Origin: Sipunculus nudus
Lineage: Eukaryota > Annelida > Sipuncula > Golfingiida > Sipunculidae
DNA length: 64,000 nt
Direction: 5' to 3'
Assembly (NCBI GenBank): GCA_026874595.1
Contig: CM049320.1
Span: 26,327,214 to 26,391,213, forward strand
The stretch's first letter is position 1. Every line of letters begins with the position of its first letter. Positions 13,601 through 24,126 of the stretch are shown one piece after another. The notes under the pieces were generated by a model. It was not told the origin of the DNA. It did not search any database and worked only from the letters and a program-made list of their open reading frames with translations. The position numbers and the translations under genes were made by a program.

Positions 13601-16600
13601 GTGACCACAAGGTTGTGGGTTCGTGTCCTGTTCTGACTACTGTCTCTGCCAAAAGGCAAAAGTCTTTAACACAAGGGCTCATTCTCTCAACCCGGGAATG
13701 CATGGTACTGGTCCAGGACACTAGGCAAATTTAGAACGAATATCCTTCTAGTGCCTAATATGGGTGCTTAGGTTATATGCTCCCAATTAAAAAATGCAAG
13801 GGTGCTGAGAAAAGCTACAAAAATGAACGTGCTTTAAAGACCAGGAATTGAAGGGTAAAATTCAGCTGTGACTCGCCTTAATCTTTACAAAAATCTATAC
13901 TAAAAAGGTATATCTAATAAAATTTAAATTCAAGCTGAGAGCAAGTTTGTCAGATGTTAATACATGTGTATTTTTTCACATGTTTCAAGTACTGTTATTT
14001 TTTTTGCAATTTGATTAAAATTTTTTGTTAAAATTTATGGTGACAACACTTTATTTTACATTTCATTTTGTATCACTGTCATTTAAGTAGCGTCATATTG
14101 ACCCCTTGGCATTACAACCAGATTACTGGCGCCACAGTGTCATTACATCTAAGTCTGAAAAATGCATTATAAAGCCATATGAAGATGCAAATATTTTCGT
14201 CATTTCTGACAATGCTTCATGGCCTATCAATCAACATAAACCAGACCAATCGTTAGCATTTTTCGTGTACTTTCTAATAATACCAAATACGAGCGAGAAA
14301 AGTTCCTGTTTAACCGAGCACATTGGTAAACCCCTTGGCATGTTTGTTGAATTTTTGACGGCATGAACACAAGCATGACTCCCATGGGTTACAGGACCCC
14401 GGAAGCTTGCAGGCAATACAGGAAATGACCCGTGTCCATGGAGACGGTGTTTCAGTTTGGGTTGTGAGCTCACATGTATACTATTGTGTATATTCATCAT
14501 TCTTAGTAAAATATTGAGCCGTTTACCACAATATGAATGCAACCTGATGCAAGACCACTGCGATACATTCCTCCATATTGCTAGTATCACGACTCGAGTA
14601 GGCTTACCAGCCCAATTATCCGATTGCCCACTGAGTTGGGTTGTCACGGCTATCGTTTAAGTTGATATTCATTTTACTGACAGGTTCATAGATCGGATGG
14701 AGAAGGTCATAGGTCACCACCCAACATGCCGGGCCCTCCAGCTTGGTCACATGTTTTCCTCAGATGAAGCCTTGCACTGCGGATTAGTCGACAGATTAGT
14801 ACCTCAAGACCAGGTGCTAGAAACAGCTCAAAAGGAGATGCTAAAGTGGATACGTATACCAGGTAAAAATGGATTGTAAATCTGGGAATATGATGTTTTC
14901 ATGCCAATGTGTGTGTGTGGTTTTTAGTGTCTTTTAGTGTTGCTGCAATAACTTACCAGGGCTTCCATGGATTTTCATGAAACTCACCAGAACTACTAAT
15001 CAATAGATTATCTCATCCGATAACGATTATAGGCAAAATTGGCACATATATTTAAAGAGTTCAGAGGTCAAGTGGATACTTTGCAGTGTCCCCACGATAA
15101 CTGATCAGGGATAAGGTGGATTTTGATAAAACTCAGCAGAAATATTAACAAATATATATAATATCTTGCCAAAGTTCGATTTCCAGCTAAATCCATGCAT
15201 ATTTAATGAGGTCAGACTTTGGTGGTGCTGTGATGACTTGCCAAAAACCTGATGAATATTCATCAAACTCATTATAAATATTAATCAATCCAGATTCTTA
15301 CCTGAATTTAATTCTTGGCAAAATTCACACATATATAATTAGGTCAGAGGTCACATGACATAAGATGGGCATATTATACATGTATGCAGTGCTCTTGTTG
15401 CCTTTGTCTGCAAAGTTGGCAGGTGGTTATGTGGGCAGCCATGTTTGTGTAGGTTTGTGGCTGGGCATATCATTGAAAGTTCTTTTTTTTAGATATTCAC
15501 ATACAAGGAAGTTACAAGGTGGTTGACTTGGATGTTGTCTAGGTAACCTCACTGCCAAAAAGTTTCTATTATTTAAATTTTCATGTTAGTTGAATGAAGG
15601 GAGCTGAAAAAGATGTTGGCTTAGCGTGACACCCTGTCCAGTCATGTCACAGCTTGGCTGCTTTTTGAATTCATCTGTCCAGTAATGTCACAGCTTGGGC
15701 GCTCATTGAATCCATCTGTTCAGTCATGTCACAGCTTGGGTGCTCATTGTATTCATCTGTCCAGTAATGTCACAGCTTTGCCAGTAATTGAATTCATCTG
15801 TCCAGTAATGTCACAGCTTAGGTGCTCATTGAATCCATCTGTCCAGTTTTGTCACAGCTTGGCTTCTCATTGAATTATCCATCCAGTAATGTCACAGCTT
15901 GGGTGCTCATTCAATTCATCTGTCCAGTAATGTCACAGCTTCGCCAGTCATTGAATTCATCTGTCCAGTATGTCACAGCTTGGCTGCTCATTGAATTCAT
16001 CTGTCCAGTAATGTCACAGCTTGGGTGCTCATCAGATTCATCTGTCGGGTAATGTAACAGCTTTAGTGCTCATATAATTCATCTGTCCAGTTATGGCACT
16101 GCTTGGATGCTTATTATATTCATCTGTCCAGTAATGTCACAGGTTCACTGCTAATTGAAATCATCTGCCCAGTTATCTCACAGCTTGGCCGCTCATTGAA
16201 TTATCCATCCAGTAATGTCACAGCTTGGCTGCTCATTGAATTCATCTGTCCAGTAATGTCACAGCTTAGGTGCTCATTGAATCCATCTGTCCAGTTTTGT
16301 CACAGCTTGGCTTCTCATTGAATTATCCATCCAGTAATGTCACAGCTTGGGTGCTCATTCAATTCATCTGTCCAGTAATGTCACAGCTTCGCCAGTCATT
16401 GAATTCATCTGTCCAGTATGTCACAGCTTGGCTGCTCATTGAATTCATCTGTCCAGTAATGTCACAGCTTGGGTGCTCATCAGATTCATCTGTCGGGTAA
16501 TGTAACAGCTTTAGTGCTCATATAATTCATCTGTCCAGTTATGGCACTGCTTGGATGCTTATTATATTCATCTGTCCAGTAATGTCACAGGTTCACTGCT

Positions 16601-18698
16601 AATTGAAATCATCTGCCCAGTTATCTCACAGCTTGGCCGCTCATTGAATTATCCATCCAGTAATGTCACAACTTGGCTGCTCATTGAATTCATCTGTCCA
16701 GTAATGTGACAGCTTTGCTGCTGATTGAATTCTTCTGTCATTCAGGGCTTGTACAGGACGATCGACACTATACATCTTTATTAGGTTTTTGCAGCACAAA
16801 ATCTCCTAGCAATAGCATTCTTCATGATTTTCATTGAACTTTTGTGGAAAGATGGGCAACAGGCATTTGTAACAAATTATGTTAAAAGGTGATTTTTAGC
16901 TCAGCTGACTGTAAGTCATCTGAGCTATAGCGATCACTCTTTGTCTGTCGTCCGTCCGGCCATCCGGCCGTCTGTCCGTTAAAAGGCACAAATCGTAACC
17001 ACTGGACCTGGAATCTTCTTACTTTACATCCAGAGAGGTCAATGAAAAATCTCCTTGGAAACCTGGAATTAGGTTTCTGTTACCCATATTCTTCAAGCTA
17101 TGGGGCTCCAAAGTACGTAACCCCCCCCCCCCCCCAGAATTATGAAAAATTTGATACAAAAGCTCGAATAGCTAAACAACTAATGCATTGATCACCATGA
17201 TTCTTTGCATGGATATTGATAGTGGAGTGTTTCATCAGTTTCTGCAGACTGGTGGCGCCACCTGTATTTTTTTTATTTTTTATGATTTTTTTCCTATATT
17301 TTTGAGACCTCAAAAGATGCTGTCATCTGTTAACAGGGCACAAATTGTAACCGCTGGACCTGGAATCATCTAACTTTACATCCAGAAAGGTCCATGAAAA
17401 ATCTCTTTTACCCATATCCTCCGAAGCTATGGAGGTTATGGATAAATAAAAATTAGAGACAAAAGCTCCAGTATCTGAACAACTAATGCATTGATCATCA
17501 TTATTCTTTGTATACATACTACTAGAATTGATCATGGAGTGTTTCATCAGTTCCTGCAGACTTGATACGCCACCTATATTTTTTCGAATTTTTACACATT
17601 TTTCTTTATTTCTGAGATCTTCAAAGATGGGTTTGTCCATTAACAGGGCACCAATGGTAACCTTTGGATCTAGAATCTTCTAATTTTACATCCAGGGAGA
17701 TCCATGAAAAAAATCTCCTGGGACTCCTTAAATTAGGTCTCTGTTACCGATATTCTCCGAGCTATAGAGCTCATAAATATCCCCCAGAAAAATAAAAAAT
17801 TTGATACAAATACTCCGGTATCTGAATAACTACTGCATTGATCATCATGATTTTTTGCATGCATATTAATAATGGAGAGTTTCATCAGTTCCTGCAAATT
17901 TGAAGGCGCCACCTGTACTTTCTGAATTTTTACGCATTTTTAGCATAATCTTACATAAGCTAAACACCAACAACTCATAATACAGCTTATATTACCACAC
18001 AAAACCAGCATGTGCCTCATTTCCAAATCATCTTTTGTGATCATATATAACAGCTGGCACTGTGACCCATGGGTCCCTTGTTTTCTCTAGTTTTGAAACC
18101 TTTAAAGATGTGGTCGTCCATTAACAGGGCACAAATTGTAACCATTGGACCAAGAATCTTCAAACTGGACATCCAGGGAGGTCCATAAAAAATCTCCATG
18201 GAAGCCTGAAATTGGGTCTGTGTTGCCCATATCCTCTGAGATATATGCTTCAGTTGAATGGGATACCATCTACAAAATTTGGCATTCAGATGTTAACATT
18301 TCTTTTGTGAATGTCTTCCTAGTCAGCTGGGTGTCATAACCTGTGGGTTACTTGTTAATATGGTGAGATATCAAAGATGAACCATTGCGAAACATGTAGA
18401 AGTGGAAAATAGCTATATGTTAACCCTGCAAATATGAAACCAACTGCATTATCTTAAACCTTGCTGAACTTCTGCATGTTTGTCAACCTGGATTATATTA
18501 AACCATGATTATTATGTTAATGTATTTCCAGACCATGCCAGGCAGCTGACTAAAATGAGTATGCGAAAACCAGATCTTGACAGTTTTCTTGCTCGAAGAG
18601 ATGCTGAGCTGGAGTTCACAGTAAACTTCTTAATGAAGGATTCCATACAGAAGTCTCTAGGGTTCTATCTGGAGTCTCTTAAACAGAAGGGAAAGTGA
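2445..18698 (+). CDS. ECI1: enoyl-CoA delta isomerase 1, mitochondrial
   Basis: A crotonase-family enzyme that shifts cis/trans-3-enoyl-CoA to trans-2-enoyl-CoA in mitochondrial beta-oxidation of unsaturated fatty acids. Exons: 2445-2454 (tentative), 4918-5022, 6119-6240, 9360-9506, 10139-10237, 11908-11927, 14684-14862, 18532-18698. Together they total 849 bases, a 282-residue protein, close to the usual ~290-300. All junctions are GT-AG and all phases fit, including a 20-base exon. Residues 1-25 are basic and acid-free (LSRTAKGLQQCQQLIRGMSS), like a mitochondrial presequence. The oxyanion-hole elements are SAGLD (86-90) and HAPAGG (130-135). The likely catalytic Glu is E158 in IGLNETQLGI. 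The C-terminal exon has ARQLTK and KDSIQKSL, typical of ECI1, and ends KQKGK with no peroxisomal SKL. Exon 1 (ATG ATG CGA C before gtacgt) is inferred from phase alone; the remaining exons are firm. Confidence 0.93.
6420..6840. repeat. ~65-bp tandem repeat in ECI1 intron 3
   Basis: About six imperfect copies of a unit built on tttaatatcacatgacttca followed by gaatatgaattatgttttac. The array resumes at 9229 (tcttttcatttgataccgct), showing that the 6841-9228 element was inserted into it. Confidence 0.75.
6841..9228 (+). mobile_element. non-autonomous repeat element, copy 1
   Basis: It starts after ttttta with gctcagctgacttt and ends gggtcacttg before tta. The ends are defined by interruption of the 65-bp tandem array and by agreement with the second copy at 16899-18357. 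Flanking TTA on both sides suggests a short TTA or TA target duplication. The interior contains repeated ~150-bp units with aaccttccatctttcacata and AGGTCA-rich blocks. The word gctcagctg near the left end recurs inverted near the right end. No transposase is visible. Small frames inside are not genes. Confidence 0.6.
7130..7575 (+). promoter_or_regulatory. AGGTCA direct-repeat clusters inside the repeat
   Basis: AGGTCA occurs at 7130, 7138, 7145 and 7151, giving a perfect DR1 (AGGTCA A AGGTCA) at 7138-7150. A second perfect DR1 lies at 7284-7296, with further half-sites near 7420 and 7550. These match the nuclear-receptor (HNF4/RXR class) half-site consensus. They belong to a dispersed repeat, so function is only a possibility. 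Confidence 0.4.
11090..11620. repeat. dispersed repeat in ECI1 intron 6, copy 1 of 2
   Basis: The block starts around ctgtccgttaacatttagtg and ends around the phrase atgcagtgctcttgtt. It is related along its length to 14910-15410. It contains two or three internal ~160-bp sub-repeats marked by gaactcaaagaaatattaatc and gaggtcagaggtcac-like words. There is no coding content. Confidence 0.7.
12091..12430 (+). mobile_element. tRNA-derived SINE, copy 1
   Basis: The head resembles a tRNA with a polymerase III A box (tggttgcataatggtt) and a degenerate B box (aaagttgtaggttctcg). It is followed by a body ending near gtcggtgatatcagac and a T-rich tail. It matches 13565-13900 over its full length. Confidence 0.7.
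13565..13900 (+). mobile_element. tRNA-derived SINE, copy 2
   Basis: Same family as 12091-12430: A-box region ttggcataatggttaggg, B-box region ggttgtgggttcgtgtcc, a shared body (cctgttctgactactgtctc) and a 3' part aaagctacaaaaatgaacg. It sits in ECI1 intron 6. Confidence 0.75.
14030..14660. other. unexplained block in ECI1 intron 6
   Basis: A CpG-containing stretch, richer in GC than its surroundings, with a 138-codon minus-strand open frame (14647-14231) that has no recognisable domain. The words gtgacaac near 14040 and gttgtcac near 14638 are an 8-bp inverted pair that could be worn element ends. I cannot assign it. Confidence 0.3.
14910..15410. repeat. dispersed repeat in ECI1 intron 7, copy 2 of 2
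   Basis: Diverged copy of 11090-11620: shared words include ggattttcatgaaactcacc, gattataggcaaaatt and the end phrase atgcagtgctcttgttg. Confidence 0.7.
15640..16730. repeat. ~42-bp minisatellite with a 448-bp higher-order unit
   Basis: Some 25 imperfect copies of a unit containing ccagtaatgtcacagcttgg and gctcattgaattcatctgt. A block beginning at 15822 is repeated at 16270 with almost no change: the 76-codon frame in each is identical. This gives a higher-order period of 448 bases. Open frames here are artefacts of the repeat. Confidence 0.93.
16899..18357 (+). mobile_element. non-autonomous repeat element, copy 2
   Basis: It has the same ends as the 6841 element (gatttttagctcagctgact at the left; tgtgggttacttgtta at the right). 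The interior holds about four ~330-bp tandem units, each with aacagggcacaaattgtaac, a ctccgagctatgg phrase and ggcgccacctgta. A further internal end-like phrase at about 18050-18082 suggests nesting or partial duplication. There is a poly-C run near 17122-17137. Confidence 0.65.
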
Positions 18699-20500
18699 GA
18701 CCAGAAATTAACCATGACATTGAATGATTGACAGAATGATTGACAGTTTATATTGCAGCAATAGAGTTGAATCATATCCAGTAACATCCATTTTATTACT
18801 GGCTGAAATTCACTGCTTTTGTTTGGGAGCCTTACTCTTTATTTTACAAAAGTTAGGTTTAATGTCTGTTGGTGGCACTGTCTGTTGAATGAAGAATAAG
18901 ATTATCACAAGGAAAGAATCTGAGGTTTAATGAAACTAGGACTTTAACAATACATTATCTCGTGATACCATATGTTTCCCTATACTTCACTCATGAAATG
19001 AGACATGATACGAGATGTGATATGAGACATGCATGATATGATACATAATTATGAGACATGACATGAGACATGTCATATGAGACATGATATGTCATATGAG
19101 ACATGATATGTTGTATGAGACATGACATGTCATGAGACATGATATGTTGTATGAGACATGACATGATGTTGGATTAACTGTTGATTGACAGATAGGATAT
19201 TATTAAATGTAAGATGTTTCTGAATATCAGATTATCATATATCTTTAATGTGTCAGTACAGATGCATCTAATGATACCAGTATGAAATGAGGTTTTTTTT
19301 TCTGATATCTTACTTCACCAGTATTTGTTTCAGTAAGAATGCTAATAAGAATGGTTTATCATAATTATGCTTCATGATTTTTATGATAAATATTGTGGGT
19401 CATTGAAAAGATAACTCTTTTAACAAAGCAATTTTAATGATGTTTTAGTGTTTATATAAATTTCAGTATATAATATTATTTAGCTTTGTAAGATGTTTTA
19501 GCCCATGGAATCAAATTCAGAATTCACAGGGTTAAATATTACTTTTTTTTATTTTAAATCAGTATATTGTCTTTTATTGAGCTAACAGCTTCTCTCATGT
19601 TGCCGAACAGTGGAGGTGGTGTCTTTATTTTCATGTAGCAGTATGGCTTTAGAATTTGTCAGAACATATTTTCTGCAGAAATGACACTTTTTTTCCTGCA
19701 CACTGTTTTATAAAAATTTCAGGTAATGTAATTTAATGTAATTAGATGTTCCTGCATTGGTCTGTGTCAAGGAGCCAGTTACTGGTATTTCTAGGGTAAA
19801 ATGACATAGGTAATTTTTTTCTGTGACAGAGTTTTGCACATGATGACTGCATTATTTATAAATGTGATACAGCCTATGACTTTTTTTACCGTTATCTGCT
19901 AATGGTAGATACATGTTTGTTATACATGCACTGATTACTCTCTGCACTACCATGACAAAATAGATTTGCAGCTTCACAAATAACCCATATTTTCACTTGG
20001 ATGACTGACTGAATGACACTGATTATACTGATAAATGACATGTTTCACTGACATCATTTTACATGACATTGTCATATTATGATGTGAAGACAACATACTG
20101 CAAAGATGTAAATTTATTTAAATATTTTTTAAATTGTCATCACTGATGACTATGTTCAGTGTAAAATTTTGCTATTTGCATGCACAAGCCAATTTTGACC
20201 TGCATGCAGTTTATCATCTTTTGAAATATATTATTATTATTATTATTATTTTAAGACAATAGATACCTAGAAGTGATTTTTGTGTGTATCAGAATATTAT
20301 GTTCAGCTATGCTTATTCACAACAAACTGGATATGTTTCAGATGAGCTGGTTAAAGCGGTAAACTGAAGATTTACATTATATATGTTTCATGGATGTTGT
20401 TGAAGATGGAAACTGATCATGTTTGGTGATTGCTGCATATTGATAACTCAATCTATGCTCAAATTTTGAAAACAAAATAAAACTTTTGAATGAAGGGATT
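18699..20500 (+). other. ECI1 3' untranslated region (probable)
   Basis: AT-rich sequence without coding signs follows the ECI1 stop. A canonical AATAAA at 20476-20481 could be the poly(A) signal, which would make a ~1.8-kb 3' UTR. It includes the atgagacatg repeat at 19000-19165 and a (TTA)n run near 20229-20252. Confidence 0.45.
19000..19165. repeat. imperfect atgagacatgacatg-type repeat
   Basis: A run of about ten short units of the form atgagacatgatatgtcat, varying between 11 and 22 bases, ends near 19165. Confidence 0.85.
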
Positions 20501-21286
20501 GGTTGTGTTATCAGATGTGTGGTAATTGTGGGGACGCCGGAAACCAGAAAGCACTCTGTGTACCACACACCTGTACCTGCCATTATATTGCACAATTTAA
20601 AGTTGTTAGCTAAGTCATGAGTTTTTATCTAGATATCTAGGTCTCTAAAAAGTACCCTTTTTGGCCCGAATATAGAATCCGGCCTACATTTCCAAGATGG
20701 GTCTAAACTGAGTGGACCGTCTCATATTATAGTCCGTTTCATCCCCTCATGTCCACCTGTTTTTTGCTATGAAAATTTTTATTAGGTATATTTCAAAGGA
20801 AACAATTATAGTGTAGAGGAGAGGATTACAGAACCTAATTTTCAACTGGGTAACTAAATTCCTACCTCATTCCATATTTGAGTAACAGAATTTTCTGAAA
20901 ATATGAGAAATCAGTCTATATTTTACAACATATCAGACCCACTTATGGCGGTCAAGGTCATTGGTCACATGCAAAAACAGCCTCAACTGACAGCTGCTGA
21001 TTGGATGATCTCATGTAAACACTCTAAAAAATATAACCAGCTAAAACAAAGATGGCTACTTATGGAGGGACACACAATATCTGCCAGATCATGATAAAGA
21101 GACTAAAATGTTGTGAAACATGAACGAGGGATTTATTGTAAAATTCTTAACTGCCATATTAGGTTGTCACTTCCATATGTTGTTTACTTGGAAAATATTG
21201 AAAAATATAAACTTTTAAGTAAATCATCTACAAAAAACAGGTGGACAGCAGGTAGTGAAATGGACTATAGTAGTAATCAACATAAG
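20501..21286. other. no gene seen
   Basis: AT-rich sequence with only short, uninformative open frames. Nothing recognisable. Confidence 0.5.
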
Positions 21287-21561
21287 CCATGACCACAGGC
21301 GCTTGAATCGCTATTTGTGTTTATGTTGGCTTAAATAGTGTTCAATTTACCTTAACAACAATCCCCTACCGTTCAATGAGCTGTAAACCATGTTATATCG
21401 CTTGCCGGTACTTGTTTATATAATAGATACAAACAAGTACCGGCAAGCGATATAACATGGTTTACAGCTCATTAAACGGTAGGGGACTGTTGTTAAGGTA
21501 AATTGAACACGATTTAAGCCAATATCAACACAAATAGCGATTCAAGCGCCTGTGCCATGAC
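21287..21561. mobile_element. foldback (palindromic) MITE with target-site duplication
   Basis: Two ~125-base arms, 21294-21418 and 21430-21554, are inverted copies with only a handful of mismatches around a short AT loop. The element starts cacaggcgc and ends gcgcctgtg, and is flanked on both sides by ccatgac (21287-21293 and 21555-21561). Reading the outer g as part of the duplication gives 8 bases, gccatgac. No coding capacity. The 7-8-bp duplication would suit a hAT-type or related transposase acting in trans; that is inference. Confidence 0.85.
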
Positions 21562-21639
21562 ATGCCTGATGATATGCGTCGACATGCCTCTTACTTCTCA
21601 ATTAATTTACAGGAATCCTGAACATCACAACGTCTGTCC

Positions 21640-22120
21640 GTCCGTATACACCCATAACCTCGTCCATGTAGGTATCTTCAAATTACCATGTCTGCGGCAG
21701 CTACGCTTTTCACATACTTGATTCAGCGAGCTATTCCGGAGTCTATTTCTTGAACAATGAACGAGGCAATGGAACCAATCAAATGACTCGCGTAAACTTG
21801 TTTTATGTGTCTGCCGGAGCTTGTCTGGTGCTAGTTCTGGATCAAAGGTTACACGTGGTCGGGAGGGCATTGAGAATTTGACCAGTCAAAGTCGTAAGCT
21901 GCCTTTTTCTGGTGCACACGTGTCCTTGTTCAGGCGGCGTGTGACAGTGTATTATTTGTTATTTGTTCGTTGGATTTGAATTCAACCGGAACACTTACAG
22001 GCTCGTTAATTATACACGAAATAGACGCCAGAGCGGGTCGCTGAATCAAGTTCGTGTGAAAAGTGCAGCTGCCTTAGGCTTGATGGTATGAAGATGAACA
22101 TGATGTTTTACGAATAACAT
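21640..22120. repeat. diverged inverted repeat pair
   Basis: The reverse complement of about 21690-21770 (aatagactccggaatagctc, then gctgaatcaagtatgtgaaa) matches 22020-22076 (aatagacgccagagcgggtc, then gctgaatcaagttcgtgtga). Weaker similarity extends on both sides. The minus-strand open frame 21870-21625 (81 codons, starting MPSRPRVTFDPELAPDKL) lies in the left arm and may be chance or a first exon with donor gtatgtg. Confidence 0.6.
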
Positions 22121-22259
22121 GATAAGAGTTGAGAAACATGAACGTTTTGTTTGAGGAACTTCTCAATCCTGTTCACAGAAAGATAATTAAACGTACTTTC
22201 ACAAAACTTAGTTTAAAATGTAGCTTCAATAAGTATGGTGTCTGGAAGTCAGGTCACAC

Positions 22260-22400
22260 TGATACCCATGTATTCTCTCTGTGCGGCATCTCATGAGAGG
22301 TGCGCATGCGCTTTCGGCATCTCGCAGAGCCACGTTTCGTCATGGTCCAATGAACTAACAAGGGGCAATAGCTGTTGGGCGAACGGACCCTAGGCGAAAC
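22260..22400. promoter_or_regulatory. CpG-rich patch with NRF-1-like palindrome and CCAAT box
   Basis: tgcgcatgcgct at 22301-22312 matches the NRF-1 palindromic consensus, and ggtccaatgaac carries a CCAAT word about 45 bases later. The surroundings are CpG-rich for this window. No gene start is evident on either side, so it may be an orphan promoter, part of an element, or chance. Confidence 0.3.
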
Positions 22401-22639
22401 CGGCGGGTTGGCCAGACCCAGGGGCGTCAATATAGGGGGGATGGGTATATATCCTCCACTTTTAAGGAAGAGGGATGGTAAATGTAATCATCCCTTTGCT
22501 ATTCAGAATAATATATATTTGTATATCGAAAATTAAATATATTAATAATTAGAGTTACAGACTGTTGTCCCATTTATGAGTTTTCAATGCAAAAAATACA
22601 TATCTAAAAGCTATATTAATCTATATTGAACATGGTACC

Positions 22640-23265
22640 TTCTTTTTTAGAAATGATTAATTGTAATATATTTAAAACGTGGCATACATTCACTAATAGG
22701 TGTGTGTGTGTCCGAGCTTTGATTTCCCTCCTACGCCTGCGAGTCTTCCCCCACCCTTGAACATAAATTGACGCTGGCTATGCTTAAGGACGTCATGCAC
22801 TGTTCGTTCATTTGTTCTTTTTTCTGTATGTCCATCAAATTTAAAGTAACCTGGTGATAACTCAGATTTGGATTGACATATTGGTTTCAATCTTGACTTA
22901 TAAATGACCCACCAATAATTTAAGAACCCCTTAGATTTAGGGGTGATGAGGTCAAAGGCAAAGGTCACAGGACATACTTCTTTAAAAAGATTGTGGTTGT
23001 ATTTTAAGCAAAATTTTCATCGCAAACCTTCCATCTTCCACGTGTGGCGCATATGCCAGGAGGGGAAGTTCCCTTTTGGTTTTAGGGTCATTAGGTCAAA
23101 GGTCAGGGTCACGAGGCCACCCATTCACAAACTAGTTTATGGGTGATAACTTCTGTATGGTTAAAGACAGGTTGGCTTCAAGCTGATCACAGGACCCATA
23201 TTTTGAAAAAGCTCGTGAACATATCATTAAAGACAATTAACCTGAGCGTCGAGACTCATGGGTCC
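22640..23265 (+). mobile_element. truncated copy of the AGGTCA-rich repeat
   Basis: Shares phrases with the 6841 element: gaggtcaaaggcaaaggtcac, caaaccttccatcttcca, and an end near ctgagcgtcgagactcatgg. It includes a perfect AGGTCA DR1 at 23093-23105. The left limit is uncertain. Confidence 0.55.
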
Positions 23266-23594
23266 CTATTTAATAAACCCCATAAAGATAAATGTGGATT
23301 TTCTTTAAATGGTAAACCCCTAGAGTAAAATAGGACGATATCTTAAAATGTAATAGATAATTCAAAACAATATATTTATAAATAATGCATCTTAATTTCT
23401 TTAACAATTATCAAGTCCCTCGGTTTGTGTGTGGTAGGACTATTTAGATTACAAATATATGCGCTTATACACGGAAAAGTATTGTAGGACAGAGCAGTGG
23501 ACCCCAAGCTGAGACGTGTGCTTGAATTTTCGATATCACTTAGAAATCGACAAGTTAGGAATTATAATATTTGGTTATATATTGCAAGCCGATT

Positions 23595-23660
23595 TGTCAG
23601 GCGTCGTGTTGACCACATTGATTTTCATGCTGACGTAATTCTGCTACCTACCATATAGGC
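23595..23660 (+). repeat. copy of the lectin-gene upstream block
   Basis: gttgaccacattgattttca, followed by tgctgacgtaat, matches 27634-27658 (gttggccacattgattttca then ttctgacgtaat). Weaker similarity (aattataatatt) lies upstream in both. It is probably the relic of a duplicated 5' region of the 27.8-kb lectin gene. Both contain a tgacgtaa CRE-like word. Confidence 0.55.
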
Positions 23661-23925
23661 AAAATCTGTTTAGGAATCTCTTAGTAACGTTGCGATCTGT
23701 TCGTAACCTGTTCATAATTGGCGTAATAAGCATTAAAAGATCGCTCTAAATTAACAAGTTGTTGAACGACTGGAGTTAAGTGCGTTGAAACGCATGTGGG
23801 ATTTCCTAAAAAGGAATTCGGGCAAATGTATCTGTTTCACGAAAGATCAATACCACAAACAGTGGCATCAATTAATTTATCTTCAAAGGTGGAGATGGGG
23901 GATAATGGGATAATAATCAAACTTG

Positions 23926-24049
23926 AGTATATATATTATATATTATATATATACACATGTATATATATATATATATATATATATATTTACATAAGTATAG
24001 GTTCCAGTACTTGCAGTATAGTGCTCGATACAGCTAATGTAGAGCAGAT

Positions 24050-24121
<72 letters not shown>
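23926..24121. repeat. (TA)n arrays
   Basis: Two long TA runs are separated by about 75 bases of unique sequence. Frames across them read as Ile/Tyr repeats and are not genes. Confidence 0.95.

Positions 24122-24126
<5 letters not shown>

Noticed and set aside
14231-14647. 138-codon minus-strand frame
   Set aside because: No recognisable domain, lies within an ECI1 intron, and the opposite strand is also open in places; kept only as an unexplained block.
15685-16500. Four plus-strand open frames with a repeating SSNVTAW/ICPVMSQL pattern
   Set aside because: They are reading frames through a minisatellite inside an ECI1 intron, with no start context or domain.
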